From JAFGNW01 sp964618515 (GTDB taxonomy: Bacteria > Zixibacteria > MSB-5A5 > GN15 > FEB-12), in assembly GCA_964618515.1 (NCBI GenBank), contig CAZUAS010000044.1:1-22151 (forward strand): a stretch of 22,151 nt of DNA. The letters run 5' to 3'. Shown here one piece after another: positions 1 to 7,401 of the stretch (positions are counted from its first letter, which is position 1; every line of letters begins with the position of its first letter). Both the position numbers and the translations under genes were made by a program. The notes below the pieces were generated by a model, which did no database searches, was not told the DNA's origin, and was given only the letters and a program-made list of their open reading frames with translations.

Positions 1-2429
1 GCTTCGGGCGTTACCAGTCGATAGAAGTATATTCCGGAAGAGACCGCGGTGCCGTCGTCATCGCGGCCGTCCCATATTACGGAGTGTCCTCCGGCGTTGT
101 ATTCACCATCCGCCAGAACCTTGACTTTCTTGCCCAGGATATTGAATACCGTCAGCTCGACGCGGGTAGCGTTCGGCAGGGTAAAATCAATCCGGGTGTC
201 GGGGTTGAACGGATTGGGGTAATTCTGATACAGAATGAAATTTTCCGGCACGGTCGGTTCGGCAAAACCGAACGAAACCGCGGCATACTGTCCGGCGGCG
301 CTGGCCAGGTCAACCGCCGTGACCTCGAAATCGGTCAGACCTTCAATCGTTAACAGGTCGTTGGTGCCCGATGGTAAGGAGGCGCCGTTAATATCATAAA
401 CCAGCAAACGAACTTCCCCGCCCTCCTGGCGGTAGTCAACCGTCATTCCCGCGACGACATTTTTAATATCGCTGTAATTGATAGTCCGGTCGGTTCTTAA
501 AACCAGCAGTAATCCGCCGACCCGGAAGGCGGACTCACAGGTGAAAGTCGTCTGTGCTTCCGAAGTTGCGGTGGTGATAACGGCGGTTAAATTTTCCTCG
601 AGCGCTGCTTTGCTGGGATAATTTCCCGAAACCACCCGGTTAATGAGCGTTACCAGGTCCGCCACCGTCGCCAGATAACCGTCCTGGTTAACGTCGGAAT
701 TGGCGTACTGCAGAGCGGTGAACTTGTAAACAAAGGGATTTATAAAATAGTTGGTGAAATAGATGATATCGCTGATTTCATAAGCCAGGCCGTTGAGATT
801 GATATCGCCGATTTTAACCTGGCCGACATCCCTTATCTGCACCGAACCGTCGTTATGCACGATTTCTTCGCGGGTGATTTTCACGCCCGCCGAATCGGTC
901 ATAGTGTTGTCGCTAGCAACATCCCTGAAAATGAACCGCACGGGCAGGTTGTAACCGGAGAAATCCAGATCGCCGGTGACTTGGAAATTTATTTTAACGA
1001 TGGCGCCGTCGCCAGCCGCCAGGGGCGGAATCCCCGACGATGACGGGTCGGCTATCCCCTGCAGGCGCATATTGCCCGCATAACCGTTTTCATTCAGCAC
1101 ATAATTGAAATATTCAAAATACTCCGCCCTGGTGCCGACTTTGGTAATCGAAAGCGGTACCAGCGCCAGCGGGTCATGGTTAATCAATAAGTTGAAAGAA
1201 GCCACCGGCAGTTTGTTGTCCAGGTAAATCATGAAATCGGTCTTCTCGCCGAGATCCACCGTCCGGTTGTCCAGCGACAGCATATACAGCGTCGTGGCGT
1301 TGATATTGATTGTCACCAGCGCGGTATCGGCGTACCCCTGGACATCGCAGGCTATAAAATTAATACCGGTACTGCCACTGTCGGTAACTGCCGACTGCCA
1401 GCGGAATGTCGCCGGGTTAAGCCCGTCAAAATCCGCCCCGGTCGGCTTATCCGCTACAGTCCAGGTAATATCTTCAAAATCTGGGTCCATAGCTGTCAGG
1501 CTGAATCTGACACTGTCACCAGCCAGAATATTAAAAATATTTTCGGTAGTTATAATCGGCTTGCGGTTCTTGTTAATGACCTGGATATCTATTTCCTTAT
1601 CCGCCGATAATTCTCCGTCGCACGCCCAGAAACTTACTTTAAACGGCGAGCCGTCGGCTGAATAAGGTCCGACAAATTCCGGAACCCAGCGAAATTGCCC
1701 GGTGCCGTTGCCATTATCCACGAATGTCGCCCCGGTCGGCTTGTTGGTTACCGCTAGAGTGACCGGGTTATAATCCGGGTCGGTGACCACGATATCCAGC
1801 TTAAGACTATCACCTTCAATGACATACTGGTTGGACAAAGGCGCAAAAACCGGCGGGCGGTTATGATTGGTGATAACAACCTTACCGGCCTTGAAAGCCG
1901 GGTATATGGCGCTGGTTGTCGAATCATCGGCAAATACCAATTGCCCGCCCGGTGGATAATAAAGGCTGTCTATGACCGATACTGTTCCCGGAAGGGCGGT
2001 GTCGGCGACGGTAAAATTGGCCGTAAAGATAATCCCGTCACCCGCCGGAAGGGGATTTTCATTGATAACTATAATAGCCACAACAAAATGGCCATTGATA
2101 GTGTTAATATCCGAAGGATTTATGATTTTTGTGTTAATGTAACTTACTCTCGAACCGGTGAAACTGAGGGACTTCAGCTTGAGAATATTTTCGTCATAAG
2201 TTATCGGTATCGACAGGGAACTTAATTTTTCATCGTTGCGAACATTAAAATTAACAGCAATATCCTTTCCGGGCGCCACCTGAACCGAGTCTATGTAAAC
2301 CAGGTCAATCTCGCCAAACCGGTCGGACTGAGCCAGAATACCCGACGGTACCATTAAAGACATCAATAAACAGAATAATACCGTACAATACGTTACAATC
2401 TTGAAATTTATGAATCTTAACCAGTTCAT
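1..2429 (-). CDS. Secreted cohesin/dockerin-type protein with T9SS sorting domain (partial, C-terminal tip cut by window edge)
   Basis: An uninterrupted minus-strand frame of 809 codons runs from ATG at 2429 to the window edge. Residues 1-33 are a signal peptide (hydrophobic stretch, cleavage near ILAQ/S). Residues ~40-165 look cohesin-like. Residues ~170-380 hold two cadherin/Ig-like repeats, each with a 'DPD' turn followed by 'KPTGA'. A second cohesin-like region spans ~385-530. A dockerin-like pair follows: GDINLNG near 539 and SDVNQDG near 576, each ahead of a helix. The T9SS type A sorting domain starts near 729 (YQNYPNPFNP) and reaches SGIYFYRL; only the last ~10 residues (usual ...KKMLLL.) lie outside. 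The role is probably cell-surface adhesion or scaffolding, not catalysis, since no enzyme motif is visible. The SD is weak (AGAAGTGAC before ATG). Related in layout to 4506-7121. Family assignment is by motif recognition only. Confidence 0.9.
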   Translation of the reverse strand, partial: MNWLRFINFKIVTYCTVLFCLLMSLMVPSGILAQSDRFGEIDLVYIDSVQVAPGKDIAVNFNVRNDEKLSSLSIPITYDENILKLKSLSFTGSRVSYINTKIINPSDINTINGHFVVAIIVINENPLPAGDGIIFTANFTVADTALPGTVSVIDSLYYPPGGQLVFADDSTTSAIYPAFKAGKVVITNHNRPPVFAPLSNQYVIEGDSLKLDIVVTDPDYNPVTLAVTNKPTGATFVDNGNGTGQFRWVPEFVGPYSADGSPFKVSFWACDGELSADKEIDIQVINKNRKPIITTENIFNILAGDSVRFSLTAMDPDFEDITWTVADKPTGADFDGLNPATFRWQSAVTDSGSTGINFIACDVQGYADTALVTININATTLYMLSLDNRTVDLGEKTDFMIYLDNKLPVASFNLLINHDPLALVPLSITKVGTRAEYFEYFNYVLNENGYAGNMRLQGIADPSSSGIPPLAAGDGAIVKINFQVTGDLDFSGYNLPVRFIFRDVASDNTMTDSAGVKITREEIVHNDGSVQIRDVGQVKIGDINLNGLAYEISDIIYFTNYFINPFVYKFTALQYANSDVNQDGYLATVADLVTLINRVVSGNYPSKAALEENLTAVITTATSEAQTTFTCESAFRVGGLLLVLRTDRTINYSDIKNVVAGMTVDYRQEGGEVRLLVYDINGASLPSGTNDLLTIEGLTDFEVTAVDLASAAGQYAAVSFGFAEPTVPENFILYQNYPNPFNPDTRIDFTLPNATRVELTVFNILGKKVKVLADGEYNAGGHSVIWDGRDDDGTAVSSGIYFYRLVTPE

Positions 2430-2475
2430 GTCACTTCTATCCGAGCAATATTCAGACCGGAATAGTATTTTCTTA

Positions 2476-2514
2476 GGGGTATGGACATTTCATCCGGATG
2501 AATTACTATACCCC
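2476..2514. promoter_or_regulatory. Nested palindrome upstream of the 1-2429 gene
   Basis: Outer arms GGGGTAT (2476-2482) and ATACCCC (2508-2514) enclose a perfect 14-bp palindrome, TTCATCCGGATGAA (2489-2502). It lies 47-85 bases upstream of the ATG. As RNA it would make a two-part hairpin with a CCGG loop. As DNA the gap-free inner palindrome looks like a dimeric-regulator operator. The symmetry is directly visible; the function is inferred. Confidence 0.45.
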
Positions 2515-2628
2515 GGTTTCAATTAACAATTGTCTTCTTTAAGTCCTTTTAAAGACATGTAACTCAAAGAATTACAAGTCATCAACAGCCAGCTACAATT
2601 TTTAACTATACGGCGATTGAAGTCTCCT

Positions 2629-2672
2629 TGTAACCTTCAACAAGTGAGGTAATTTGGATTTTTAAGGTTACA
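2629..2672. repeat. 9-bp inverted repeat in the secreted-protein leader region
   Basis: TGTAACCTT (2629-2637) and AAGGTTACA (2664-2672) are perfect reverse complements separated by 26 bases. A related imperfect pair, GACATGTAA / TTACAAGTC, sits next to it at about 2563-2589. The recurring GTAAC/GTTAC core suggests a family of sites, or alternative RNA stems, upstream of the 1-2429 gene. Confidence 0.4.
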
Positions 2673-2691
2673 CGAAATATTTCTTTGTACT

Positions 2692-2721
2692 AATGTGCAA
2701 AAATGAAAATTTATGCACATT
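2692..2721. repeat. 8-bp inverted repeat with 14-base spacer
   Basis: AATGTGCA (2692-2699) and TGCACATT (2714-2721) are perfect reverse complements. After one mismatch, three further A-T pairs extend the stem around a TGAAAA loop. There is no T-tract, so it is not a classical terminator on either strand. It could be an operator or an RNA stem. Confidence 0.4.
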
Positions 2722-2832
2722 TAACAAAACCTTTCAAAAGTTTAATACTGCCTTCCAAGTTCCATCCAGGTTCAATCTATGTAAAACCACTCCCACTCCT
2801 GCCGGAGTATAAATTAAACGACCCTCAACCGG

Positions 2833-3375
2833 TTAATGGAGAAAATTTTCATATTTCCCTAACAATTTTTCCCAGCTGTCCTTAATTGCCCTTGGTTCAA
2901 CCAGTTGACGGGCTTTGCCGATTACTTCATCGGACATATAAAAATCTTTATTATCCAGAATTTTCTCAATGGCCCGGACAATTTCATCTGCCGCGCGGTC
3001 ATCCGACGGTGGTATTTCAATCGCCAGCCCGCCCCCGGTCCGGTCGATTATTTCCTGGCCGCCGTCGTCTTTGCGGCAAATCACCGGACATCGACACATA
3101 ATCGCCTCTACATAAACCATCCCGAAACCTTCATCGAAGGACGGCAGGACAAAAACATCGGCCTTGTGGTAATAGGGTACTAAATCTTCAACACGCCCTA
3201 TGAAAGTCATCGCCTTCGGGGCGTTTTTTTTGATCTGTTCTTCCAAAGGACCATGACCGATTACCGTCCAGGTTAACGGGTGCTTTTTTTCCATACGGGC
3301 GCAGGCGGCGGCGCACAGGTCTATCCTCTTTCGCGGCACCAGGTTGGCAACAGTCAAAATGTTATATTCCTGCAT
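2833..3375 (-). CDS. Glycosyltransferase family 4, C-terminal (donor-binding) half
   Basis: This frame of 180 codons carries the C-terminal Rossmann domain of a GT-B glycosyltransferase. It opens with ILTVANLVPRKR, the strand and loop that start the donor-binding domain. Around residue 80 it has the family E-x7-E motif (EGFGMVYVE), which binds the nucleotide-sugar donor. It is in the same frame as the N-terminal half at 3379-3831 and separated from it only by a TGA at 3379-3381, a TTT codon and the ATG. The two together make a normal-length GT4 enzyme of about 332 residues. Probably a nonsense-interrupted gene; translational restart at the ATG six bases after the stop is possible but no SD is evident. 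The sugar substrate cannot be told from sequence. Confidence 0.85.
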   Translation of the reverse strand: MQEYNILTVANLVPRKRIDLCAAACARMEKKHPLTWTVIGHGPLEEQIKKNAPKAMTFIGRVEDLVPYYHKADVFVLPSFDEGFGMVYVEAIMCRCPVICRKDDGGQEIIDRTGGGLAIEIPPSDDRAADEIVRAIEKILDNKDFYMSDEVIGKARQLVEPRAIKDSWEKLLGKYENFLH

Positions 3376-3378
3376 AAA

Positions 3379-3831
3379 TCAGTTAAACCTTCCGCTGTCC
3401 ACCGGCAAATGGATAAGATGGGATTTGGACCGGTACTTATCGCCGAAAACGCCTTCAAAAACCGCCATCGGGTGCCGGCCGATAAAAACCAGCTCCCGGG
3501 CCCTTCCTAATATGGGCTTTGCAATCCACTTCAGAATTTTCGAGTCCCGTATCATAAAAATATCCAGTCCCACGCAATTTAAAATATAAGGCCGTCCAGA
3601 AAGATACGCCAGCAGGCCGGCCGGAAATATCCAGTAGGCGACAATGAGATTTTTTTTCGTGCGTAAACGGCGCCGGATTTCGTACAGGTAACTCGGAAGG
3701 CTCTTACTTTTAAAATTCTCATGTCCCATAACCTCATAGTCAACGCCCAGCAAATCCCACAGGTTCTTGATAAATATTCCCGAACTGTCTTTATTATCCT
3801 TCGGAAAATTATGCGTTACCAACGTCACCAT
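3379..3831 (-). CDS. Glycosyltransferase family 4, N-terminal (acceptor-binding) half, ended by in-frame TGA
   Basis: This frame of 150 codons starts MVTLVTHNFP and includes SSGIFIKNL, typical of the N-terminal Rossmann domain of GT4 enzymes acting on polysaccharide or glycolipid acceptors. It ends at the hinge between the two domains (VDSGRFN, then TGA). The matching C-terminal domain continues in the same frame at 3375. Upstream there is no good SD: the bases before ATG are GTTTTTTTTCG. It follows the small membrane-protein ORF 3897-4022 by 65 bases and probably shares its transcript. As written, the fragment lacks the donor site and should be inactive alone. TGA acts as a normal stop elsewhere in the window (FprA, yggS neighbour, PNP), so recoding is unlikely. 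Confidence 0.85.
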   Translation of the reverse strand: MVTLVTHNFPKDNKDSSGIFIKNLWDLLGVDYEVMGHENFKSKSLPSYLYEIRRRLRTKKNLIVAYWIFPAGLLAYLSGRPYILNCVGLDIFMIRDSKILKWIAKPILGRARELVFIGRHPMAVFEGVFGDKYRSKSHLIHLPVDSGRFN

Positions 3832-3896
3832 CGAAAAAAAACCATTTCCACGTTTATCATCCCATTGTTTTTTCCGGCACCGTCGTCATAAATTAA

Positions 3897-4022
3897 TCAA
3901 TCGGTCTTCCGATTCGCCCCGTTGTCCTTCGACAGCAGGACAAACATGAGTATGAAAGCGGTTATCTGAAACAACCACATACTCCAGATGATGACACTTT
4001 CTGCGATCTTCTCGTCCTCCAT
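3897..4022 (-). CDS. Predicted 41-residue single-helix membrane protein
   Basis: A short frame starts MEDEKIAESVIIWSMW and continues with a hydrophobic stretch (about residues 10-31: I, W, L, F, A, M, V-rich), then a charged tail (SKDNGANRKTD). The acidic N-terminus and basic C-terminal flank give a clear single transmembrane profile, likely N-out/C-in by the positive-inside rule. It is too short for standard gene callers. There is no SD, but a plausible promoter lies just upstream (4043-4071), and it stands 65 bases ahead of the glycosyltransferase in the same direction. No family recognised; small subunits of membrane complexes have this look. The coding call is inference from composition. 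Confidence 0.5.
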   Translation of the reverse strand: MEDEKIAESVIIWSMWLFQITAFILMFVLLSKDNGANRKTD

Positions 4023-4042
4023 TAAATATTACTCAGCAAATT

Positions 4043-4071
4043 AATATAACATAATTTCCGAAAAATCAAAG
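4043..4071 (-). promoter_or_regulatory. Possible promoter for small membrane protein and glycosyltransferase
   Basis: On the minus strand a -10-like TATATT (4048-4043), preceded by TG one base away, lies 17 bases from CTTTGA (4071-4066). The start would fall near 4036, about 14 bases before the ATG at 4022. The -35 match is weak. Confidence 0.35.
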
Positions 4072-4240
4072 CCGATTCCTTTTTTTCCTTCAATAATCGC
4101 GATAAAATTTACTTTTTTTCTTCTTTTAAAATCACTTTTAAAGTCGTTGTTTCTTCCGGTTGATTTTTTTAAATCTTCCCGATACCCGGTTTTTTACTCG
4201 CTTATTTCATAACCGGTGTTGTTCATACTTTTTTAACTTC

Positions 4241-4351
4241 AAAAAAAAACCCGTTATTCGAACCGGCTGGTATCGCCTAAAGCGAACGCCGATGGAATCC
4301 GGGGGCAAACCGCGTATAGCCGGAGGGAACTAATCCGACTAACACTTTTAA
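4241..4351 (-). ncRNA. Candidate small structured RNA with own terminator
   Basis: A GC-rich island in AT-rich surroundings, read on the minus strand. TTGAAC (4385-4380) and TATATC (4363-4358), 16 bases apart, could start an RNA near 4351. CCGGCT (4323-4318) pairs perfectly with AGCCGG (4268-4263), closing a 61-base domain that holds small internal stems (for example TCGC/GCGA). Directly after comes a small stem over 4266-4250 (one C-C mismatch) and a run of nine T (4249-4241), as in an intrinsic terminator. No open frame fits. It matches no riboswitch or RNA family I could recognise. It could be an independent sRNA or a processed 3' piece of the 4506-7121 transcript. Confidence 0.35.
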
Positions 4352-4450
4352 CTTATTGATATACTTAAACATTTAAATCGTTCAAGTTTTTCTGGTTAAC
4401 CTTTTAAATCTTTATCAGTACCTGCGAGTACCCTCCTTTCGTTTTTTTTA

Positions 4451-4482
4451 CCCTGGAAGGGGCTTAAAAAGCCCCTTCCGGG
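4451..4482 (-). terminator. 3' hairpin after the 4506-7121 gene (no U-tract)
   Basis: GGAAGGGGC (4455-4463) and GCCCCTTCC (4471-4479) form a perfect 9-bp stem with a 7-base loop, extended by three C-G pairs past one bulged base. It starts 24 bases after the stop codon. On the minus strand it is followed by A-rich sequence, not T, so it may work as an mRNA 3'-end stabiliser and not as a classical intrinsic terminator. Confidence 0.6.
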
Positions 4483-4505
4483 AAAGTATGAGTAAATCCA
4501 AAGAC

Positions 4506-7121
4506 TTACTTCAGAAGAACCATCTTGCGAGTCTCGTTGAATTTACCGGCTTCGAGTTTATAGAAGTAGATACCGGAAGCAACGTTCGTGGCATTCCACT
4601 CTATAGTATAGGAACCGGCGTTACCGGAACCTGAGAAAACATCAACAACCTGACCGGTTACGTTGTAAATGGTCAGGGTGTAGTCGGCAGCTTCAGAGAG
4701 ATTGAACTTGATGTTGGTAACCGGGTTGAACGGGTTAGGATAGTTCTGTTCCAGAGAGAAGTTCTGAGGAACATTAATCGCGTTCACCGGGGAGCCATCT
4801 TTCGCAGCCATTTCGATATTGACGATATTGGCACTGGTTCTGACAACCTGGCCGCTAACGGCATTACCTTCAAGGCTGTAAATGATGACCTTACCATTTT
4901 CGGCTTTCATTTCCATGTTGTTAGCCAACAGCTCAACTTCGGCGTTGCGGTCGAGTTCGAGATAAATAGCGCCCATCTCGCTGCTCACGTTCAGGACGTT
5001 ATTGTCGACCCAGTATTCGGCCGTAACGGTGCTGATGACTTTAGGATATGGCATCGCGTCGCCAATGATGACACGAATCAGGTAAACCAGGTCAGAGACC
5101 GTGAGCGGCATACCGTCAGCGTTGACATCGGAGGCGGCGATGGAGCCTTCATAGTAAATACCGAATGCGCTCAGACCCTTGACAAAGTAGTTGGTGAAGA
5201 TAACCGCGTCGGCAATGGTGTAAGCCAGACCGTCGAGGTTGATGTCACCACGCTTGTCAATCGAGTCGGAACAAATAATGTCGATACCGCCGTTGAAGAA
5301 GTCGATGAAGCGAACCACCGCCGGCTTGTTAGGACCACCGGAGGTAACGCAGGCATCTTCCGCACCAAAGTAGGTCGGGAAATGAATCAGGCTCGTAGGA
5401 TCCGGGGTAATCTTGACCCAGGTGTCAACGCCGTCTTCGCCATAATAATCGAATACTTCATTAGCGATATAGAGTTCGGTACCAAGGTCGTTCGAAATGG
5501 TGTTGTCACCGCAATCGTACCAGTAGAAACGAATCGGTACGAACGAGCAGTTCAAAGTCCGGTCGTTGCTGACCAGGAACTTCATCGTGAAGACAACTCC
5601 GTTCGCGCCAACCTGGAAGCAGTCCGGATGAACCGGGCCGTTGTTGGTCTCGGCCATACCGACAACACGGAGCTGGCCGCTCGGGCAGCCGTTGCCGCAG
5701 TTACCGAAGGGACCGAAACGATATTCGAAATATTCCCAACCGCAATCCTGATACAGGGCGGAATTGTCGGTGTTGGCGCCCATGAAGGACAGGGCAGACG
5801 CATCATAAGCAATGAGGAAGTCGAAACCGCCCATGTCGAACTGGGACATGGTTACATCAATGTCAACATATTGACCTTGATAAGCACCCTTTCCATCCGG
5901 GCCATGTTCTTTCTCAATGTAAACTTCAGGGCTCTGGCTGACGTTGATTAAGAATGAGCACTCGTGAGCATCTTTGGTATCGGTGACACCAACGATAATG
6001 GTGTGGTTGCCCACGTCAGCTACATCAGGGGTGTAGTGCAGTTCGGCGCCGACAAAGAATAAAGTACCGATTATACCGCCGTCGTCAACCACGTAGAATT
6101 CTTTCGGGTCGCCGACGCAGTTATCGGTGGCTTTGAAAAGTAGGATGTTTTCGCCGCCGACTTTGGCGCGGTATTCTTTGCCGCATTCGGTCAGCTGCGG
6201 AGCCACGTTGGTAGCTACGATGTTGATAGCAACGGTAGTAAAGGCAGCATCATCTTCAGTAGCAGTAATATGAGCTACTACGGTTTCATACACATCATCG
6301 ATTGTACCAGTGTATGAGAACATACCGGTGCTCGGGGCAATAGTGCCCAGGTCGGTCGAGAAGGTGATGGTATTGGCCGGCGGTTCATCATGCGGATCCG
6401 GGTCGGTAGCGTTGAAATCATAGGTAATCGCAACGCAGTGGCTGCCGGTCAGTTCATTACCGGGCGGCAGATTATCAAAAGTCGGGGGTAGATCCGGGAT
6501 CTCGATAATTTCCCAGGTATAGGGACCACCCCAAACGGGGTTCACGTTCACGGTCGGGCCGGGGTTAGCTTCGAGCTGAGACCATACCCAGGTGAAACCG
6601 GTGAAAGAGGTCTTATCAAGAGTTATGTGCTTGCCAGTCGAGGAACCATCCATCGTAAATTCTACCGTGTAAACCACATAGCTCCACGGCAGCGGACCGG
6701 TGTAACCATAGGTAGCACCGGAAACCCAGCCGGCACCAAAAATGGTCAGACCGCCAACACCGATGATGTCGGGGCTGACGCCGTCCGGAGGATTACCGGT
6801 CGGGTAGGCATGCAGGAAGTTATCGAAAGCACCCGGAGCAACACCATAGCCAGCCGGTTTCGGATCGACTATTTTGACATCAAAATCAGCCGCCCAGGTA
6901 GCACCATCAGGTGAAGACAGCTGATAGGCGTTGGTAGGCAGCTGACGGGCGTCATAACCGTTGGTATAGGTAAGATTTAGTTTAACAGGACCCAAATGTG
7001 TAACGCCGCCACCATAGAAGCCAGTTACCTCGGTAGCATCAACAGTGGCCACCTGTGCTGACGCAAGGCCAAATGAGAAAATTAAGCAAGTAAAAACAAC
7101 GAAGAATGCAATTCGTCTCAT
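4506..7121 (-). CDS. Secreted multidomain protein with dockerin-like repeats and T9SS sorting domain
   Basis: 871 residues. ATG has a good SD (TAGGAG, 7 bases upstream). Signal peptide 1-22 (GLASA/Q). Residues 25-205 are a novel-looking N-terminal region rich in Gly/Tyr/Trp. Residues 211-395 hold two Ig/cadherin-like repeats, the first with DATDPDPH-type calcium turns. Residues 398-600 are a cohesin-like region with an unusual number of cysteines (C460, C475, C479, C501, C525, C537, C591), probably disulphide-bonded outside the cell. A dockerin-like pair follows, GDINLDG (625-631) and SDVNADG (664-670). The T9SS type A domain is about 781-871, with EQNYPNPFNP and ending KMVLLK, so it should cross the outer membrane by type IX secretion and be anchored or released. 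Function is probably structural. The dockerin loops match those of 1-2429 and differ from those of 7439-8647. Confidence 0.93.
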   Translation of the reverse strand: MRRIAFFVVFTCLIFSFGLASAQVATVDATEVTGFYGGGVTHLGPVKLNLTYTNGYDARQLPTNAYQLSSPDGATWAADFDVKIVDPKPAGYGVAPGAFDNFLHAYPTGNPPDGVSPDIIGVGGLTIFGAGWVSGATYGYTGPLPWSYVVYTVEFTMDGSSTGKHITLDKTSFTGFTWVWSQLEANPGPTVNVNPVWGGPYTWEIIEIPDLPPTFDNLPPGNELTGSHCVAITYDFNATDPDPHDEPPANTITFSTDLGTIAPSTGMFSYTGTIDDVYETVVAHITATEDDAAFTTVAINIVATNVAPQLTECGKEYRAKVGGENILLFKATDNCVGDPKEFYVVDDGGIIGTLFFVGAELHYTPDVADVGNHTIIVGVTDTKDAHECSFLINVSQSPEVYIEKEHGPDGKGAYQGQYVDIDVTMSQFDMGGFDFLIAYDASALSFMGANTDNSALYQDCGWEYFEYRFGPFGNCGNGCPSGQLRVVGMAETNNGPVHPDCFQVGANGVVFTMKFLVSNDRTLNCSFVPIRFYWYDCGDNTISNDLGTELYIANEVFDYYGEDGVDTWVKITPDPTSLIHFPTYFGAEDACVTSGGPNKPAVVRFIDFFNGGIDIICSDSIDKRGDINLDGLAYTIADAVIFTNYFVKGLSAFGIYYEGSIAASDVNADGMPLTVSDLVYLIRVIIGDAMPYPKVISTVTAEYWVDNNVLNVSSEMGAIYLELDRNAEVELLANNMEMKAENGKVIIYSLEGNAVSGQVVRTSANIVNIEMAAKDGSPVNAINVPQNFSLEQNYPNPFNPVTNIKFNLSEAADYTLTIYNVTGQVVDVFSGSGNAGSYTIEWNATNVASGIYFYKLEAGKFNETRKMVLLK

Positions 7122-7338
7122 TTTACTCTCCTATTCACTTCGTTAAAAAGTTACTAAAAAACGTTCAACAAAACTCTTTTTCCCCCCACAAGTACCTTGT
7201 TGTTTAACCATTGGAAGGAGAGCCAGATTCCCTCAGGTTAAAAACAACCCGGAAAAAGTTTTTGTCAACGTCACCTTTATCAAGCGCGTGTAAATTACCT
7301 CTTCTAATCGTCCTCCTTTCCATCTATTTTTCTATGTT

Positions 7339-7367
7339 AATCGTTACCTTATTGTAACGATTTTTTT
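7339..7367 (+). terminator. Terminator-shaped hairpin on the plus strand with no plus-strand gene before it
   Basis: AATCGTTAC (7339-7347) and GTAACGATT (7354-7362) make a perfect 9-bp stem with a 6-base loop. A run of seven T (7361-7367) follows on the plus strand only. The neighbouring genes are on the minus strand, where the hairpin is preceded by A and followed by no T. It may terminate antisense transcription, or act as a symmetric 3' hairpin for 7439-8647. Confidence 0.5.
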
Positions 7368-7401
7368 CCGGTTCAATCAAAACTCACTATATTCAGTCAA
7401 T

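Larger units (their letters stand above)
2430..2832. other. AT-rich intergenic region with several inverted repeats
   Basis: This 403-base spacer is the 5' region of the secreted-protein gene 1-2429 and the 3' side of the glycosyltransferase fragment. I see no gene in it. It holds at least three separate inverted repeats (listed individually) and an overlapping 6-bp pair, TTGAAG at 2617-2622 with CTTCAA at 2635-2640. That pair shares bases with the 2629-2672 repeat, so the two stems could not form together. A short ACTCC/GGAGT stem near 2794-2807 could be a weak end for the glycosyltransferase transcript. No convincing -35/-10 pair was found. Confidence 0.6.
4023..4505. other. AT-rich intergenic region with a GC-rich RNA-like island
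   Basis: This 483-base spacer lies between the 4506-7121 stop and the small membrane protein. It contains, in minus-strand order, a 3' hairpin (4482-4451), a candidate promoter (4385-4358), a GC-rich folded island ending in a nine-T tract (4351-4241), a very AT-rich stretch, and a promoter (4071-4043). No protein-coding frame was seen. Confidence 0.6.

Noticed and set aside
3379..3381. Selenocysteine or general recoding of TGA in the glycosyltransferase
   Set aside because: Several genes in the window end at TGA in the expected place, GT4 enzymes have no selenocysteine site, and no bacterial SECIS-like hairpin is evident right after the TGA.
4245..4270. tRNA T-arm (GGTTCGAAT)
   Set aside because: The flanking five bases do not pair as a T-stem, and no acceptor, D or anticodon arm can be built.
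4258..4330. Cyclic-di-GMP riboswitch on the plus strand (GGGGGCAAACC resembles part of the class I core)
   Set aside because: The remaining core elements and their order are missing, and on the plus strand it would face the 3' end of the opposing gene.
5382..5951. 189-codon plus-strand frame in the 4506-7121 gene
   Set aside because: Antisense to the cohesin-like region of a clearly coding gene with signal peptide, repeats and sorting domain.
7204..7323. 39-codon minus-strand frame (MERRTIRRGN...) in the leader of 4506-7121
   Set aside because: No SD precedes its ATG, and the composition is that of leader DNA. The strong AAAGGAGG lies inside it, after the ATG, with no start codon at useful distance.
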